A stretch of DNA of 64,000 nt from Megamerina dolium (Eukaryota > Arthropoda > Insecta > Diptera > Megamerinidae). The notes beneath the pieces were generated by a model, which worked only from the letters and a program-made list of their open reading frames with translations, was not told the DNA's origin and made no database searches. The DNA lies in NCBI GenBank assembly GCA_963854835.1, contig OY978530.1, positions 35,726,639 through 35,790,638 of the forward strand, in the 5' to 3' direction. Position 1 is the stretch's first letter, and the number at the start of each line of letters is the position of its first letter. Positions 26,181 to 39,459 of the stretch are shown here, in pieces. Made by a program: the position numbers and the translations under genes.

Positions 26181-26457
26181 TATGTGGCACTTAAAGCCCC
26201 GAAGGTCTCCTTGGACGAGCTTTTCTTCCCTTACTGTTGTGCGCGTTAAATTTTGGACAGTATTAGAAGTTATTTTAGAAGCTTTTCCATGGCAAGTTGT
26301 TACTGTCGGAAGAATTTCCAATTGCGTGCCGAGAGGTGGGTACCGTTCGAAAGAAAGATCTTCTCGATATTAAATTTTGTTATGCTTCAGCCAGGGATTG
26401 AGCCCACGACCTAGAGATCAGAAGGCCAACGTATTAACCACTGAGCTACGGCACCCA
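26181..26457 (-). repeat. tRNA-derived SINE, copy 3 (inverted)
   Basis: Reverse complement of the family: 26457-26440 reads ggtgccgtagctcagtgg and the far end reads ttaagtgccacata. The B-box region is changed (gggctcaatccc). It lies directly after the LOA-like LINE 3' end. About 90 bp shorter than copy 2; no clear target duplication. Confidence 0.88.
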
Positions 26458-26512
26458 CTTGTGTTATATAAAGGGTTTTTATTCTAAATCTCATACAAAT
26501 TCGAAGGAAGCT

Positions 26513-26842
26513 GATAGTCTCATACATCCCTTTCTGCTATAAACACATGAAACCAACCGATTGGCTGCCCATACTCGTTTACGAAGTATAGGCAAGAAAC
26601 GAAAGCAAAAGCGACAACAAAAGCGCATGCGTATGCCAATTCGTGGGTAATCAACAAAAGATGAACAACTTAATACAGATAGTCTTATACATCCCTTTCT
26701 GGTATAAGCACATGAAACCACTAGATTGGCTGCCCATACTCGTTTACGAAGTATAGGCAAGAAACGAAAGCAAAAGCGACAACAAAAGCGCATGCGCATG
26801 CCAATTCGTGGGTAATCAACAAAAGACGAACGACTTAATGAT
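26513..26842. repeat. Two-copy tandem repeat, 165-bp unit
   Basis: 26513-26677 and 26678-26842 are near-identical, starting gatagtctYatacatccctt and containing cgtttacgaagtataggcaag and acaaaagcgcatgcgYatgcc. Differences are a few point changes. No protein function: the open frame across it on the minus strand simply repeats a 50-residue block. Confidence 0.9.
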
Positions 26843-28270
26843 TTACTAACTTATTATTATTACAGCCTAATTCAATAGTAAAAATTACTATATATATATA
26901 TAGCTTTTCTAGGCGTTGATATTTATCTTATAGCTAATATATACAGTAACTATACAATTTAGTTTTAAATATGATCACATTTTCACAATTTTTAATGTTG
27001 TCTGGCACTTCGTTATAATATTTCAAACCTTTACAGCTTATGCTACGTTGGTCTGCATTTGTTTTATATATTGGTTTCTATCAAGTGCATTTCATTTACG
27101 TATCTTAAATATGTGACGGCGACAATTTATGGTGTTCGCAATACCATAAAAGTAGTGACCCGGTGGAATGACATGCCATCACGAAAATAAGCAACCGTGA
27201 GTGCTGAAGTTTACTATCATTAAATGACATGGCAGCTGCCTTTTTCGTTCAGGGTTCCAATGACGTTGCCACAGTGCTCCGTTAATTATTATTATCTTTT
27301 TTCTAAACCTTTTCTATACACATACTAATGATACTCGTAGAAAGCTTATATATTTGACAGTTCGATTGGTTCATACAATTATTCAACTGTTAGCATTCAT
27401 ATACACTCGCCAGTTCTAATCAATTTATTGGAAAAAGTAGCCTAATTCGAGGTCGCGAAGTTTGCACATGGGGACTTTGAGTGGTTTCTGTTACGACCAA
27501 GGGTATAACATGGTACATACGCTATAAGAACGGACGTTGCCCTACCTGTATAATTAGAATCTGTGCGTCAATACTTAAAACATCAACTCCAAGGTGGAGC
27601 CATAAACCAAAGAGGTCCGATATAAAAAAAATCGAAAAAAATATCGAAAATACGTAATGTTCGGATCACGGTAGTAATGGAATTGCGTTGAGAAATTTTA
27701 ATTGGCCGAAAATATAGAGGACCCGTTAGAAAAAATCGGCTTATGAAAGAAAAAATCGCCAAACATTAAGTATGGATTCGTCATGGTCGTCGGTTGTAAC
27801 GCGGTGAACAACCAAGAACATAAGGTGTATGCATAAATGGATATACCAAGTAAATTTCTTTAGGATTTTATAAAAATAAATAAAATTTGTATTTTATAGT
27901 AAAGAAAAATAAAAATAAGGAAATGAAACAAAGACCAATAGAATACAGAAATAATAGAATAAAAAGCGGGAAAGATTAAAAAAAAAATGTTAATATTATA
28001 GGTATAAAATATTTACCACTCGACCGCCACACTCATTTCAATGAAGTCAAATTATGCTAGTGTAGCAAATCGGATCACCTGATTTTGTCCATATGGAACG
28101 TGTACCTTTCATCAAATCTCTATGTCTGAGTGTACCAATTCCAATATATTATGTACATATATCGTAAAATCCTTTCAATTCGTAATTTTAATATTTCACG
28201 TCGTTAGTAGTACTTACCAACCCCTACCTCAATCTAAACTATATTTAAATGAATTAAAACGATCAAGCAT
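26843..28270. other. Intergenic interval, nothing recognised
   Basis: AT-rich, no protein similarity or structured repeat beyond a short (TA)n run near 26890. No supportable gene. Confidence 0.5.
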
Positions 28271-28274
28271 TGAA

Positions 28275-28815
28275 AAAAACAAGAAAAATGACTAAAATGT
28301 AGGAAAAATAGAAGTGTAAACCAAATATGACAAAATCAAGAAAATGAAAAGTGACTAAAATGCAGGAAGAATAAAAGTGTAATCCAAATTTGACAAAGCC
28401 AAGAACAAGAAAAGTGACGAAAATGTAGGAAAAATAAAAAACCAAATTTGACAAAATCAAAAACAAGAAAAATGACTAAAATGTAGGAAAACCAGAAATG
28501 TAAACCAAATTTGACAAAATCAAAACAAGAAAAGTGACTAAAATGCAGGAAGAATAAAAGTGTAATCCAAATTTGACAAAGCCAAGAACAAGAAAAGTTA
28601 CGAAAATACAAGAAGAAAAGAAGTGAAAGCCAAATTTAACAAATTCAAAATCAAGTAAAATGAATAAAATACAGGAAGATTAAGAAGTGAAACCAAATTT
28701 GACAAAATCCAAAACAAGAAAAATGACTAACATGTAGGAAGAATAGAAGTAAAAACCAAATTTTTCAAAATCAAAACAAGAAAAATGACTAAAATGAAGG
28801 AAAAATAGTGGGTAT
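28275..28815. repeat. Minisatellite, ~63-bp unit, about 8 copies
   Basis: The anchor ccaaatttgacaaaatcaa recurs, with small changes, at about 28321, 28385, 28443, 28506, 28567, 28630, 28694 and 28756. Each unit carries aagaaaaRtgactaaaatg and aggaaRaatagaagtg. Unit length drifts from about 57 to 65 bp. The minus-strand frames across it (FGLHFYFSYILV-type repeats) are by-products of the repeat. Confidence 0.9.
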
Positions 28816-29555
28816 AACTGAAATGATCAAACATTGCCAAAGATAGAAAGTAAAGAAAGAAAAATTAAACCGAAAAAAAAAATTTTGAAGTGGAGGTATA
28901 AAGAAACAAATAAGAAGAAATGTATAAAGAGATGAACTACAAAATGACCGTAGAAAGACGCTAAAAGAGAAGTAAATCTTTGGAAAGTGGCAAGGATGAA
29001 CTACTTTTTAAATATATATTACGAGAACCTGACATCCATATAAGCTGTGCTGCATTCCATTGTTAAAAGGTACTGTAGCCGTGTCGAATGCAAAATAAGG
29101 TCAAAGTATTGTTTGCAATTTGCAATCTCGAATCTATTGTCAGTAGGCCAAAATACTCGAACTTTTTGCTTGTATATCCTGTAATAGAAACATATATTCC
29201 GCACAACACAGCTGACTATTTAACAGAAAATAATATTAAAGGCGCCGAATATGTTGGACCAAACGTGATACTGCTAGATGGTAATTTTCATAAAAAAATT
29301 CTTTGCACTGAATTTATACAATGTCTTGAATTGTATGTATGAAAGAATATCATTAAAAAAGCTAGTTTGGAAGTAAGAAAGGGCTAGGAAAGAACCACGA
29401 AGCCAAATCTTAAATTTCGAAGCTAAATGACAAAAAAAAGAAAGATAGATCTAGACTCAAAAATGCTAGACTAGTAACACTGATAATAACGATTAATGCG
29501 CATATTATACGAAAACACACGGACGACAGAATATTAAGGTTTCGCCCATCTTTCA
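28816..29555. other. Intergenic interval with one unidentified short frame
   Basis: A-rich, then mixed composition. 29088-29342 (plus) is an open frame of 84 codons (TADYLTENNIKGAEYVGPNV is its most protein-like part). I do not recognise it, and no promoter, splice signal or homologue in the window supports it. Confidence 0.35.
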
Positions 29556-30697
29556 CCAGGTGTACAAGCTTAAATCCGCTGTTTGCTCGTAGATGGCGTT
29601 AGTGAGCGTATTGAGCTACTATCGACTGTGCATCCTTTTTTTTTATGAGTTCGACACCTATTTACATCAATTAGTAAACATCATCAGTGATTTCATACGA
29701 CAACATATATTTGAAGAAATCTGCTGCTGGGTGGCATCGAATGCTTGTGGAGGCCTTTGGTGACAGTGCGCTGGTTTCGTCGGTTCAAAGAAGGCCATTT
29801 TGACTTGAGTGACAAGAAGCGTGAAAATAGACCCAGAAAAGTTGAGGACCATGAGTTGCAGGCTCTTTTGGATGAGGATGACACCCAATCGCAAAAAATG
29901 CTTGCCGAACAGTTAGGTGTTACTCAACAAGCCATTTCCATATGTTTACGAGCCATGGGAAGGTTCGAAAATTTGGAAAATGGGTACCCCATTAATTGAA
30001 CTATAGGCAGATGGAGCGACGCCAAACCACATGTGAAATCTTGCTTGCTATTGTCTAGCAAAAGAAGAAAGTCGTTCCTGCATCTTGTGGGGACTTGCGA
30101 TAAAAAGTGGATATACTTTGAGAATCCTAAACGAAAATCATCGTGGTCGATCGCGGCCAACCAGCAACTTCTCCTCCAAGACCAACTCGCTTTGGATGCA
30201 AGACGATGCTGTGCGTTTGGTGGGATCAGCAGGTTGTCATCTACTACGAGCTGTTGAAACCTGGTGAAACTGTCAATGCTCACCGCTACCACCAACAACT
30301 AGTGAAATTGCGCCGTGCTTTGGGTGAAAAATTAACTGGTTATGAACAAAGAGATGAGAAGTTGATTTTTCTCCATGACAATACCCCATCGCACACGTCA
30401 AAACTGGTCCAAAACTACTTGGACACGCTCAATTGGGAGGTGCTACCTCATCCCGCTTATTCACCAGACCTGGCACCTTCTGACTATCACCTCGATTCGT
30501 AGGAAGACGTCGGAAAATGGCTTGACGAGTGGTTTGCCTCGAAAAATGAGGAATTCTTTTGGCATGGTATACACAAATTGCTCGAGAGATGGGAAAAATG
30601 TATAGCTAGTGAGGGCAAATACTTTGAATAAATTAATTTTTGCTTTCTATGAAAAAAAATGTGTTTTTTTACCGGTTTTTTTACTTAGTACATCTAA
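29556..30697 (+). mobile_element. Mariner-family transposon (inactive)
   Basis: About 1.14 kb with a degraded transposase between diverged terminal inverted repeats: ccaggtgtacaagcttaaat at the left and the complement of tttttacttagtacatcta at the right (AGRTGTAC core shared). The right end abuts TA; the left TA is changed. Slightly shorter than the usual ~1.3 kb. Confidence 0.8.
29700..30632 (+). pseudogene. Mariner transposase (frameshifted)
   Basis: Cut-and-paste transposase of the mariner family. The N-terminal HTH region reads VRWFRRFKEGHFDLSDKKR, then LQALLDEDDTQSQKMLAEQL and GVTQQAISICLRAMGRFEN. After frame changes come DKKWIYFENPKRKSSW (around the first catalytic Asp), LCVWWDQQVVIYYELLKPGE, FLHDNTPSHTSKLVQNYLD (second Asp) and HPAYSPDLAPSDYH (third Asp), giving the D,D34D spacing of mariner. 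WLDEWFASKNEEFFWHGIHK completes the C-terminus in another frame. At least four frame changes and missing early codons show it is dead. Confidence 0.85.
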
Positions 30698-32450
<1,753 letters not shown>

Positions 32451-32770
32451 GTATAAAATATTAAGATACACATATAAATGCACAGCATACATAAACAAGT
32501 TATCAAAGTTATTTTTTAAATTCACTGCCTAGAAGGAAAATTATAATTAAAATTATAATTTTCATTCTCCATAATGGCGGGAGGGATGTTATGAGTCAAA
32601 ATAATGCTCGTCTAATTTATGCGTTTTGACTCACTACAAATGTGACATAAATAATATTATTATGTTATGCTATTATATGTTTATACTTTATGAATATCGC
32701 TGTAATCATTAATATAATAATCATCACCATTCTTTGAGTAACATAATAACCAATGGATTATCGTACGCTT
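32451..32770. other. Intergenic interval, nothing recognised
   Basis: AT-rich DNA with a short repeated taattataatt motif near 32540. No gene seen. Confidence 0.5.
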
Positions 32771-33150
32771 ATAAAAACGCAAGTGTGTGCCGTAGCTCAG
32801 TGGTTAGTGTGTTCGCCTTCTGATCTGTAGGTCGTAGTTCAATACCCGGCTGATGCATAACAAATTTAATATCGAAAAGATTTTTCTTTCGAACGGTACC
32901 CACCAGTCGGCAAGCAATTGGCAATTCTTCCGACAGTAACAACTTGCCATGAAAAAGCTTCTAAAAAGAACTCTGTGACAAAGCTCAGATAAAGTGATGT
33001 CACAAGTGTTCTGCCGTTCGGAACCGGCTAAAATAAGTAGGTCCATTCTAATACTGTCCAAAATTTAAGACGCACAACAGTAATGGACGAGAAGCTCGGC
33101 CCATGAGCCTTTTGGTGCCACATATTTATTTTTTTTTATAAAAATGCAAG
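32771..33150 (+). repeat. tRNA-derived SINE, copy 4, with 13-bp target duplication
   Basis: Body 32784-33137 (354 bp), with the same head (tgccgtagctcagtgg; B box ..gttcaataccc) and 3' end (tttggtgccacatatttattt). Flanks are ataaaaacgcaag (32771-32783) and ataaaaatgcaag (33138-33150), 12 of 13 matching. It lacks a few bases of the gccctttggggcttt element near the end. Confidence 0.92.
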
Positions 33151-33424
33151 GTCAGAGTTATGGTACCTCACTGTATGATTGTGGAATAATTTCGCAACCA
33201 TGCATAGTAAAAAGTAAAAAAGAACCAAGAAGAAAAATAAGGAGATAAATAAATAATAAAATAATGAACAGTAATAAAAGAACCAACAAATGAACAAATC
33301 AAAAGAGGTCCGTTAGATATTCAAATCGAATTCAAAACATCAAAAAATATTCCCAAGGATGCATCGGCATATTGTGTTCTAATACATGATCGTGTTATCA
33401 ACTACATAACGTTAACAGGAGAAG
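33151..33424. other. Short intergenic interval
   Basis: A-rich, no gene or repeat recognised between the SINE and the DD41D transposon. Confidence 0.5.
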
Positions 33425-34690
33425 TAAAGGGTTATCCATTTTGCGGTTTCAAAAGTAAATGTAAATAAAACACATATAAAATATTTTTTATCATGATATT
33501 TCTTTTTTATTATAAAGTTTGAATGTTGACATTATGTGTGAAATACTACATCATTTAAATTACCACAACGCGAATTGTTGCAAGCATCGATTCTTTTGAG
33601 GTAATTTTCGACCACTTTTTGACACATATTGGGCGGTATCTCAGCCATAACGTGACGAATGTTGGTTTTTAGGTGCTCAAGAGTTAAAGGTTTATCTGCA
33701 TAAACACGGTCTTTCGCGTAGCCCCACAAAAAAAAAGTCAAGCGGTGTCAAATCAGTCAGCCAGAAAATTTCTCTTGCAATAAAGCCATATTCGCTCGAG
33801 TTGTGTGGCATGTGGCACCGTCTTGTTGAAACCACATATTCTCTAAGTCGTATTCTTCAATAGCAGGCAAAAAAAGTCGGTTATCATATGACCATAACGC
33901 TCCGAATTGACGGTGACAGTCGTTCCATCGTCGTTTTCGAAGAAGTAAGGTCCAATCACACCTCCGGACCAAAGAGCGCACCAAGCAGTGACTTTTTGTG
34001 GATGTAGTGGCCTCTCTTCAATTACTTGAGGATTCTCAGAACCCCAAATACGACAATTTTGTTTGTTAACATACCCACCGAGTGAGAAATGTGCTTCGTC
34101 GCTGAAGAAAATTTTGTTCGAAAAATCGCCGTCCACCGCCTGTTGTTCAAGCACCCATTCGACGTATCTACGACGTTGTGAATGGTCAGCTGGCTTCAGT
34201 TGTTGTGTGAGCTGGATTTTATATGGATGTAGGTGTAGATCCAAATGCAAAATACGCCATAATGTGCCGTAAGACAGTCCTAATTCCTGAGAACGACGAG
34301 GAATCGACACATTCGGGTCTTCGGCAACACTTTCACTTACAGCAGCGATATTTTCGGTGGTACGAGCGAAACGATGATGCACAGGCCTTACAATATCTGT
34401 AACCGATCCAGTCTCTTCATATTTCTTCACAATTTTGCCAATTGCTTGCGTAGTTGGACGATTATGTAAACCATAATCTCCTCTTAAAGCACGATATGTG
34501 GCTGTGGCAGAATCACCATTTTTGTAGTAGGTTTTTACAATTTTAATGCGTTGTGCGATAGTTAAGCTATCCATTTTCGCAAATGTCAGACTTTGAACTG
34601 AAAAAGAAAGAAATTGTTTTAACAACTCAGTTTGACAGATGTCGAATTCTAGCCCTATACTTTTGAAACCGCGAAATGGATAACCCTTTA
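33425..34690 (-). mobile_element. DD41D-type Tc1/mariner transposon, copy A
   Basis: 1,262 bp between TA dinucleotides. The ends share aagggttatccattttgcgg continuing as tttcaaaagta, a ~31-bp terminal inverted repeat with one or two mismatches. Copies B (52.5 kb) and C (62.4 kb) are almost identical. TA target duplication on both sides. Confidence 0.92.
33532..34574 (-). pseudogene. DD41D transposase, copy A (frameshifted, deleted)
   Basis: Start chosen at the ATG beginning MDSLTIAQRIKIVKTYYKNG; B and C have MDRL. The N-terminus is a helix-turn-helix (GLHNRPTTQAIGKIVKKYEE), then TENIAAVSESVAEDPNVSIP, RRRYVEWVLEQQ, and FFSDEAHFSLGGYVNKQN carrying the first catalytic Asp. NMWFQQDGATCHTTR carries the second and LTPLDFF the third. 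A T7 run breaks the frame after MITDFF (copy B has T8), about 45 bp between FSG and LTPLD are deleted, and a T9 run follows the third Asp. C-terminal ENYLKRIDACNNSR is intact. A cut-and-paste transposase family; this copy cannot make active protein. Confidence 0.9.
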
Positions 34691-35640
34691 TAAAGAGAAG
34701 TTTGATTATTGCATACAAACAAAACATTCACAGCACTCAAGGTGATCGCAACTGCAATAATCAATGTGTAAGGGTTCATAAGCTTCAACAACACATTTAT
34801 TGTGAAAGAAATAGCAGTTTTATTCAATCGAGAATTGTATAAGAATTTCTTCATTAAAGCACCATTTAGTTCTAAGCTGTTGGGACTTCGATGGGTTGAT
34901 GGTTCAATTTCAATGAATGAAGTGAAAAATTATGTCCGTTCACATTAGAAAAATAGTAAAATAAATTAGTACTAAGTAAATATGTTAATTTAGAATGAAA
35001 ACAAAAGCAAATTTCATCAATAAAATAGAAAATAAATTTTGAAGATAGCTGTTTTTTCCCCTTTTATTATATTAACTAACGCTATTGGTAGACATATTTT
35101 GTTTAAAATGTTTGTAGGAAGTTTCCTTGAGCGAAATTATAAAGCTATCTAACTGAAGATATCTAGTCTTACTTTGAAATTGATATATGAGTATTAGAAA
35201 ATGAGCATAATCGGGCGAAAAGCACGTCCACCTCTCATATAATAGCATGTTCGCCACTATATTCACATACAGGACCGAAATTCTTTTATTTTTTAAATAT
35301 TTTTTCTTTTTCTTTTTTTTATATTTTTCTTTACATTTTCTCTTCATATATTTTCTTTTGTTTTCTTATATTTTTTCTTTTTATTTTCTTTAAATTTTTT
35401 TAAATCTTTTTGTTTTTTTATATTTTTGTTGTGCTTTAATTTGTTATTTTCTTATATTTTTATTTTTGTTTTTTTTTATTAAAAAAAATGTTTTCTTTAA
35501 TTTTTAATTTTTTTAATTTAATTAAAAATTTTTTTCTAAACTAAATTGAAAACCCTTTAATAAAACAGAACCAAATAAATTTTAATATCTTATTTAAATA
35601 TAATTTAAATACAAATTTATATTATATTTTTATTAATTTC
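34691..35640. other. AT-rich interval with poly-T tracts
   Basis: 35280-35640 is extremely T-rich on the plus strand. No gene, repeat unit or element end is recognised. Confidence 0.5.
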
Positions 35641-35649
35641 TTAAATTAA

Positions 35650-36020
35650 TTCCCCGTACTGGCCCTCATCATCATGGTTCTGGAGATCAATCCAGATCTC
35701 CGTTACCTCCAATGATCTCTTTACGATGAAGAGATCATTGGAGGGATCATTTATATAACCTTGATGTGTGAGTGTTAGGACGTATATAAATTGGCTCCGC
35801 GATTGAGTGCCTGAAATAGGTGTTAAATAAACTCTTGAATTAGGAAAATTACATTCGGTTGCAGTGCGATAGTGAGATATTCTGGTTATTTCGTATTCGC
35901 GATAGTTTCACTGGGACACAGTTGATAAAAACAAAATAAATTTAAAGTTCATAAATATCAATAACTATCAATTTTGCCAGACCGTGCCAAACACTTAAAT
36001 TTAATAAATCCCTAAAAGGG
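35650..36020 (+). repeat. LTR-like or promoter-like segment with strong hairpins
   Basis: Contains a perfect 16-bp hairpin (35706-35744, cctccaatgatctctt, 7-nt loop) and a smaller one just upstream (ggagatc..gatctcc), then a TATA-like gtatataaattggctc at about 35791 and a polyadenylation-like taaataaactc about 40 bp later. The spacing of TATA and AATAAA is like the U3-R of an insect LTR, but I found no second copy, PBS or target duplication, so this is tentative. Confidence 0.35.
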
Positions 36021-36389
36021 AGTGTTTCAACGGGGAGCGAATGAGTGCCGGTGGGCTAGCTGGGATGTGGTGCACTTGCCTGAATGTCGTGTTGGGGGTA
36101 TGGCTGCATCTATTGATGTGGTTGTGTTAGTGGTTGTTAATATTAAACACACTGTTTTCTTTTTATAATTCAATATTTAAGTTGTTTAACATTTTATTAA
36201 AGTTATTTAAAATTAAATATATATAATTATAATCGGGAAGGGAAAATTCCCGCACTGCTTTAATACGGAGTTGATCAACAATAATAATAGAAAGTGTAGA
36301 GAAAGAGTAAAAGAAAATAGAGTATGGGAGTGAGATATAGAGAGAATTAGAGAATTAGAAATTGCGGAACGGATAGAATTATATTAGGA
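36021..36389. other. Interval upstream of the minus-strand LINE 3' end
   Basis: AT-rich, no gene recognised. It may include the 3' noncoding end of the minus-strand LOA-like LINE. Confidence 0.4.
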
Positions 36390-36482
36390 TTGCTATCATT
36401 TACCCGATATGTTAGGTAATATGGATTTCGTCCATCTGCAGCCTCTCTCAGCCTGCCAGGTCGAATTATGGACTAGATTAGC

Positions 36483-37420
36483 TCAGGTGTTGATCGTGGC
36501 CTTGATGGCTCCAGCGGGTAGTGGCAAAGCAGGCTCAGGGCAGATTAAATCAGCCGCCGAACCTTCTCTTGCTAATGCATTAGAGGTATCATTGCCTACG
36601 ATTTCCACTTGGCCAGGGACCCTCATCAGCGCTAAACTATTATGTTTTCCGACATAATTTAGTCTTGATTTGCAGAACTCCACTACCTTGGAAGTGGTGA
36701 TAGGGTTGTCCAAGGCCAGCAGCTCAAAGTGACAGTCCCTGCAGACACAAATAGACTCGCCTTTTACCCTCTTGTCCACGATATAATCCATTGCCTTCTG
36801 ATTGCATATACCTCTGCCTGAAAGACAGATGCATGCATACGAAGGGAAAAGAACAGTTGAGTTACAGAACCAGATCGTTCTTTAGTCCTGGAGCCATCAG
36901 TGAAAATGCGGATACAAAGTCTATCTGGCTCAGCTTCAGGGTCTGACCAGAAGCTATCCGCAGGTAGATCTACTTTATACCGCTTTTGTAGTATTATCGT
37001 AGACGGTCTGGAGTCCCAGGGCATAGACAGAGCTAAAAAGTGCGCGCCTGTGCCAATACTGTCCAGAGCCGGAATAGGGCCATACCAGTGTCCGTTGTGA
37101 ATCAACCTACAGAACGCCTTCGTGGCCTCTCCTCGAATGAAAACATCAAGTGGGGGAAGATTCATCATAGCATCAAGAGCTGGGCCAGATGTGGTAGGGA
37201 AGGCCCCAGTACAAGATAATGCATCTGGCCACCAGGCAACCGATGCATAAGAGATGATTGGTCTTAGCATAGCAGTGTAGATCCATAGGACCTTGCTAGG
37301 GGAAAGTCCCCACGTCTTGCCAAAAACACTCCTACGTTGCCAAAAGGCAGATAATGCCTTAGATGTTTTCTGCTTAACATGTGACTGCCAGAGCAGTTTA
37401 CTATCCAGAATAACTCTCAA
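36483..37420 (-). pseudogene. LOA-like ORF2: RT C-terminus and RNase H
   Basis: YLRVILDSKLLWQSHVKQKT is the RT thumb border; KTWGLSPSKVLWIYTAMLRP and VDLPADSFWSDPEAEPD precede IRIFTDGSRTKERSGSV, with the first RNase H Asp. After a frameshift near 36790 the domain continues (ALDNPITTSKVVEFC; RVPGQVEIVGNDTSNALARE). The His of the usual W-x-PGH box is replaced (RVPGQ), so catalysis would be lost even without the frameshift. Confidence 0.78.
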
Positions 37421-38600
37421 ATACTTAACCTGTTTGGATAGCTGAATAGTGACTTCCTTGAGAGCAGGAAGACTAGCACTCTATCTGCGCCATGTCGACT
37501 GGCAGAGTTACACATGCTATCAAAAGTCGCATTATCAAACGCACTTCTATGTCCAAATTTCGGAATGAAAGCTACTCTAGCAATCCTCCAAGAGTATGTT
37601 ATATAGGCCAAGGCGAGGCAGGCCACGAAGATTTTTCTCAGGCCAGCCACTGTCAGCTCTATACTTTCCTTGAGCATGATAAGGTATAAGCCATCAGCTG
37701 CATTCGCCACAAATCTGGCCACCCACCAGTCATGCCGAGTAGGAGCAGTTGCCCCAGCAACATCCATCTCAAGTGATGGCTGTTGTGGTGTAATGGATAC
37801 TTAATTTCCTGAAATGTGAGACTGCCACAGTAAACTGAAGGTTTCACCTTTGCGCTCCGTAAAGAAGCCATCAAGTTTTCTGAGCGACCCCAACCTTGCT
37901 GTTAGGTCCTTCTTTAAGACTTTCACCAACCTAGCTGTGTCACTCAATGATTCCAGTCCGCAGCCGAATTGCCTAAAAGAAGCACCTTTCGAGTCTCGAA
38001 TTAGCTTTTTATAGTTCTTCTGAGCAGAACGGTAAAATAACCAGTCCTATTCGAGATTTGTGTTGCAGGCCCGGCTCAAAAGTCTTCTCGTTTCGTGTCT
38101 CAACATCTGAAGGTCTCGGTTCCACCAAGGGACTGGGACGCGGTTAAGAGACGGTCGAGTGAGACAGGCTGTTTGAAAGCTGGTAGTATGAGCAGAGTTG
38201 AGGTGTTCAACCGCAGGTTCAATGGCTCGCTTATTGTGAAGCTTAGGTGACATAACAAATCTGGTTTGCAAGGCTTCCCTAAATTTTTGCCAGTCTGTCT
38301 TCCTAGGATTTCTGGTGAGCAATGGCACTTTTGCTGCATCACCACACTGGAACTCGATATATCTGTGGACTCTCCAGTTATTTACCGACCAACTAAGTCT
38401 GTTGTTAGACAAGGTAATATCGATTACTTCCTACCTGCGTGAGGTTACAAATATTCTAGTCGGCCAACATTATGTATATTGAGGCATTGCATGTGCTGCT
38501 GCCCAAATTGTATTCTGAGCACTCGCTTCAGTGGGCAACAGATCGCGTTGCCCACTGAAAATACCAGAAAACTGATAGTCCCAAAGGAGAGACTCAAACG
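37421..38600 (-). pseudogene. LOA-like ORF2: endonuclease end, linker and RT N-terminus
   Basis: FVTSRR, a stop, then EVIDITLSNNRLSWSVNNWR marks the endonuclease end; VPVPWWNRDLQMLRHETRRL is the WW linker; DGLYLIMLKESIELTVAGL and YSWRIARVAFIPKFG are the first RT blocks. The sequence then jumps at about 37450 straight to the RT C-terminus, so the YADD-containing palm is deleted. Several frame changes. Confidence 0.65.
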
Positions 38601-38925
38601 ATTCCCATACTGTGAAGCCAGACAGCTTTGTCCATGAGGACCATAAGAGTACAACCTTCTTTTCCATCCCGGTTGGTACTCTTGGTGTACGCTAGGACTT
38701 TCCAAAACCTTGTGTTGATGCCCGGATTTTGAATACACAGACAAGAAGGAACATCCGCCGTATTCAGGTCTGGATCCGGAATCCAGCAGATGGCCTTCGT
38801 GAGAGGTACACTCTCCTCGCAGTAGGCCGCAAAGCGAGTGGACCCCAATGGAGGCACGTTACTGAACGAGGTTCCATTTGAATTGGTGCCACCTGGAGTA
38901 TAATCCTTTAAATTATCCACTACTG
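38601..38925 (-). pseudogene. LOA-like ORF1 C-terminal (DUF4780-like) fragment
   Basis: The frame contains DLNTADVPSCLCIQNPGINT, FWKVLAYTKSTNRDGKEG and LMVLMDKAVWLHSMG. The NPGxNTxxWxVL pattern followed by a hydrophobic xMDK stretch resembles the DUF4780-type region of LOA/Jockey ORF1. Truncated at both ends. Confidence 0.5.
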
Positions 38926-39092
38926 CAAGAATTGCTATCTACCCGCTTAATATAAGTACCAATACTTATTAACACCTCGTGATAGGAATACAAGGTTTCC
39001 AGAAGTTTATCCTATAAAAGATATATCACTAATTACCATTGTAGAAATATTCTTTCGTGAATACATTCCTCGTTCTTGAGTACCTCTTAAAA

Positions 39093-39236
39093 CAACAAGC
39101 GGTCAAGTTACTCAGTTTACTTCAAAATTATTTACAGAGCTGGCAAAATATTTAGGAAGCCAAAAGATAGTTACAACGTCACATCATTCTCAGTCCATTG
39201 GATTGAGCGTTTTGATAGGCAGTGAAAATATATAAA
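39093..39236 (+). pseudogene. Isolated gypsy-type integrase core fragment
   Basis: Reads QFTSKLFTELAKYLGSQKIV then TTSHHSQSIGLSVLIGS, matching the second-Asp-to-Glu stretch of Ty3/gypsy integrases (QFTSxLFxxLxxxLGxxxxxTTSYHPQSNG). The catalytic Glu region (VERFHR) is lost. No other part of this element lies nearby. Confidence 0.7.
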
Positions 39237-39459
39237 ACGTGCCTTTTGTTTCCCAACTGTGGTATTACTCAGGGTCATAGGCCAGGGTCAACAAGAGGGC
39301 AGCGTGAAAACTCTTGTTGTAGGAGGAGGACCGAGTGTAGGAGAAGAGTGTACCGCTCGGTAATTATGGACCTTCTACTTTGTTTTATTTTCTTATTTGT
39401 TTTACTTTTCACCGACTTTATTTTACTTTCTTGCTTTTTTCAATTTCAATAATATAATT

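Larger units (their letters stand above)
36390..38925 (-). mobile_element. LOA-like LINE, decayed and internally deleted
   Basis: Read on the minus strand: an ORF1 C-terminal part, endonuclease remnants, linker, RT N-terminus, a large deletion of the RT palm, RT C-terminus and RNase H. The order matches the LOA-like element at 20.6-26.2 kb but the sequence is a different, diverged family member. Confidence 0.75.

Noticed and set aside
28263..28611. Minus-strand frames encoding repeated Phe/Leu-rich peptide
   Set aside because: By-product of the 63-bp minisatellite; no start context or other support, and units differ in length so the frame is not kept.
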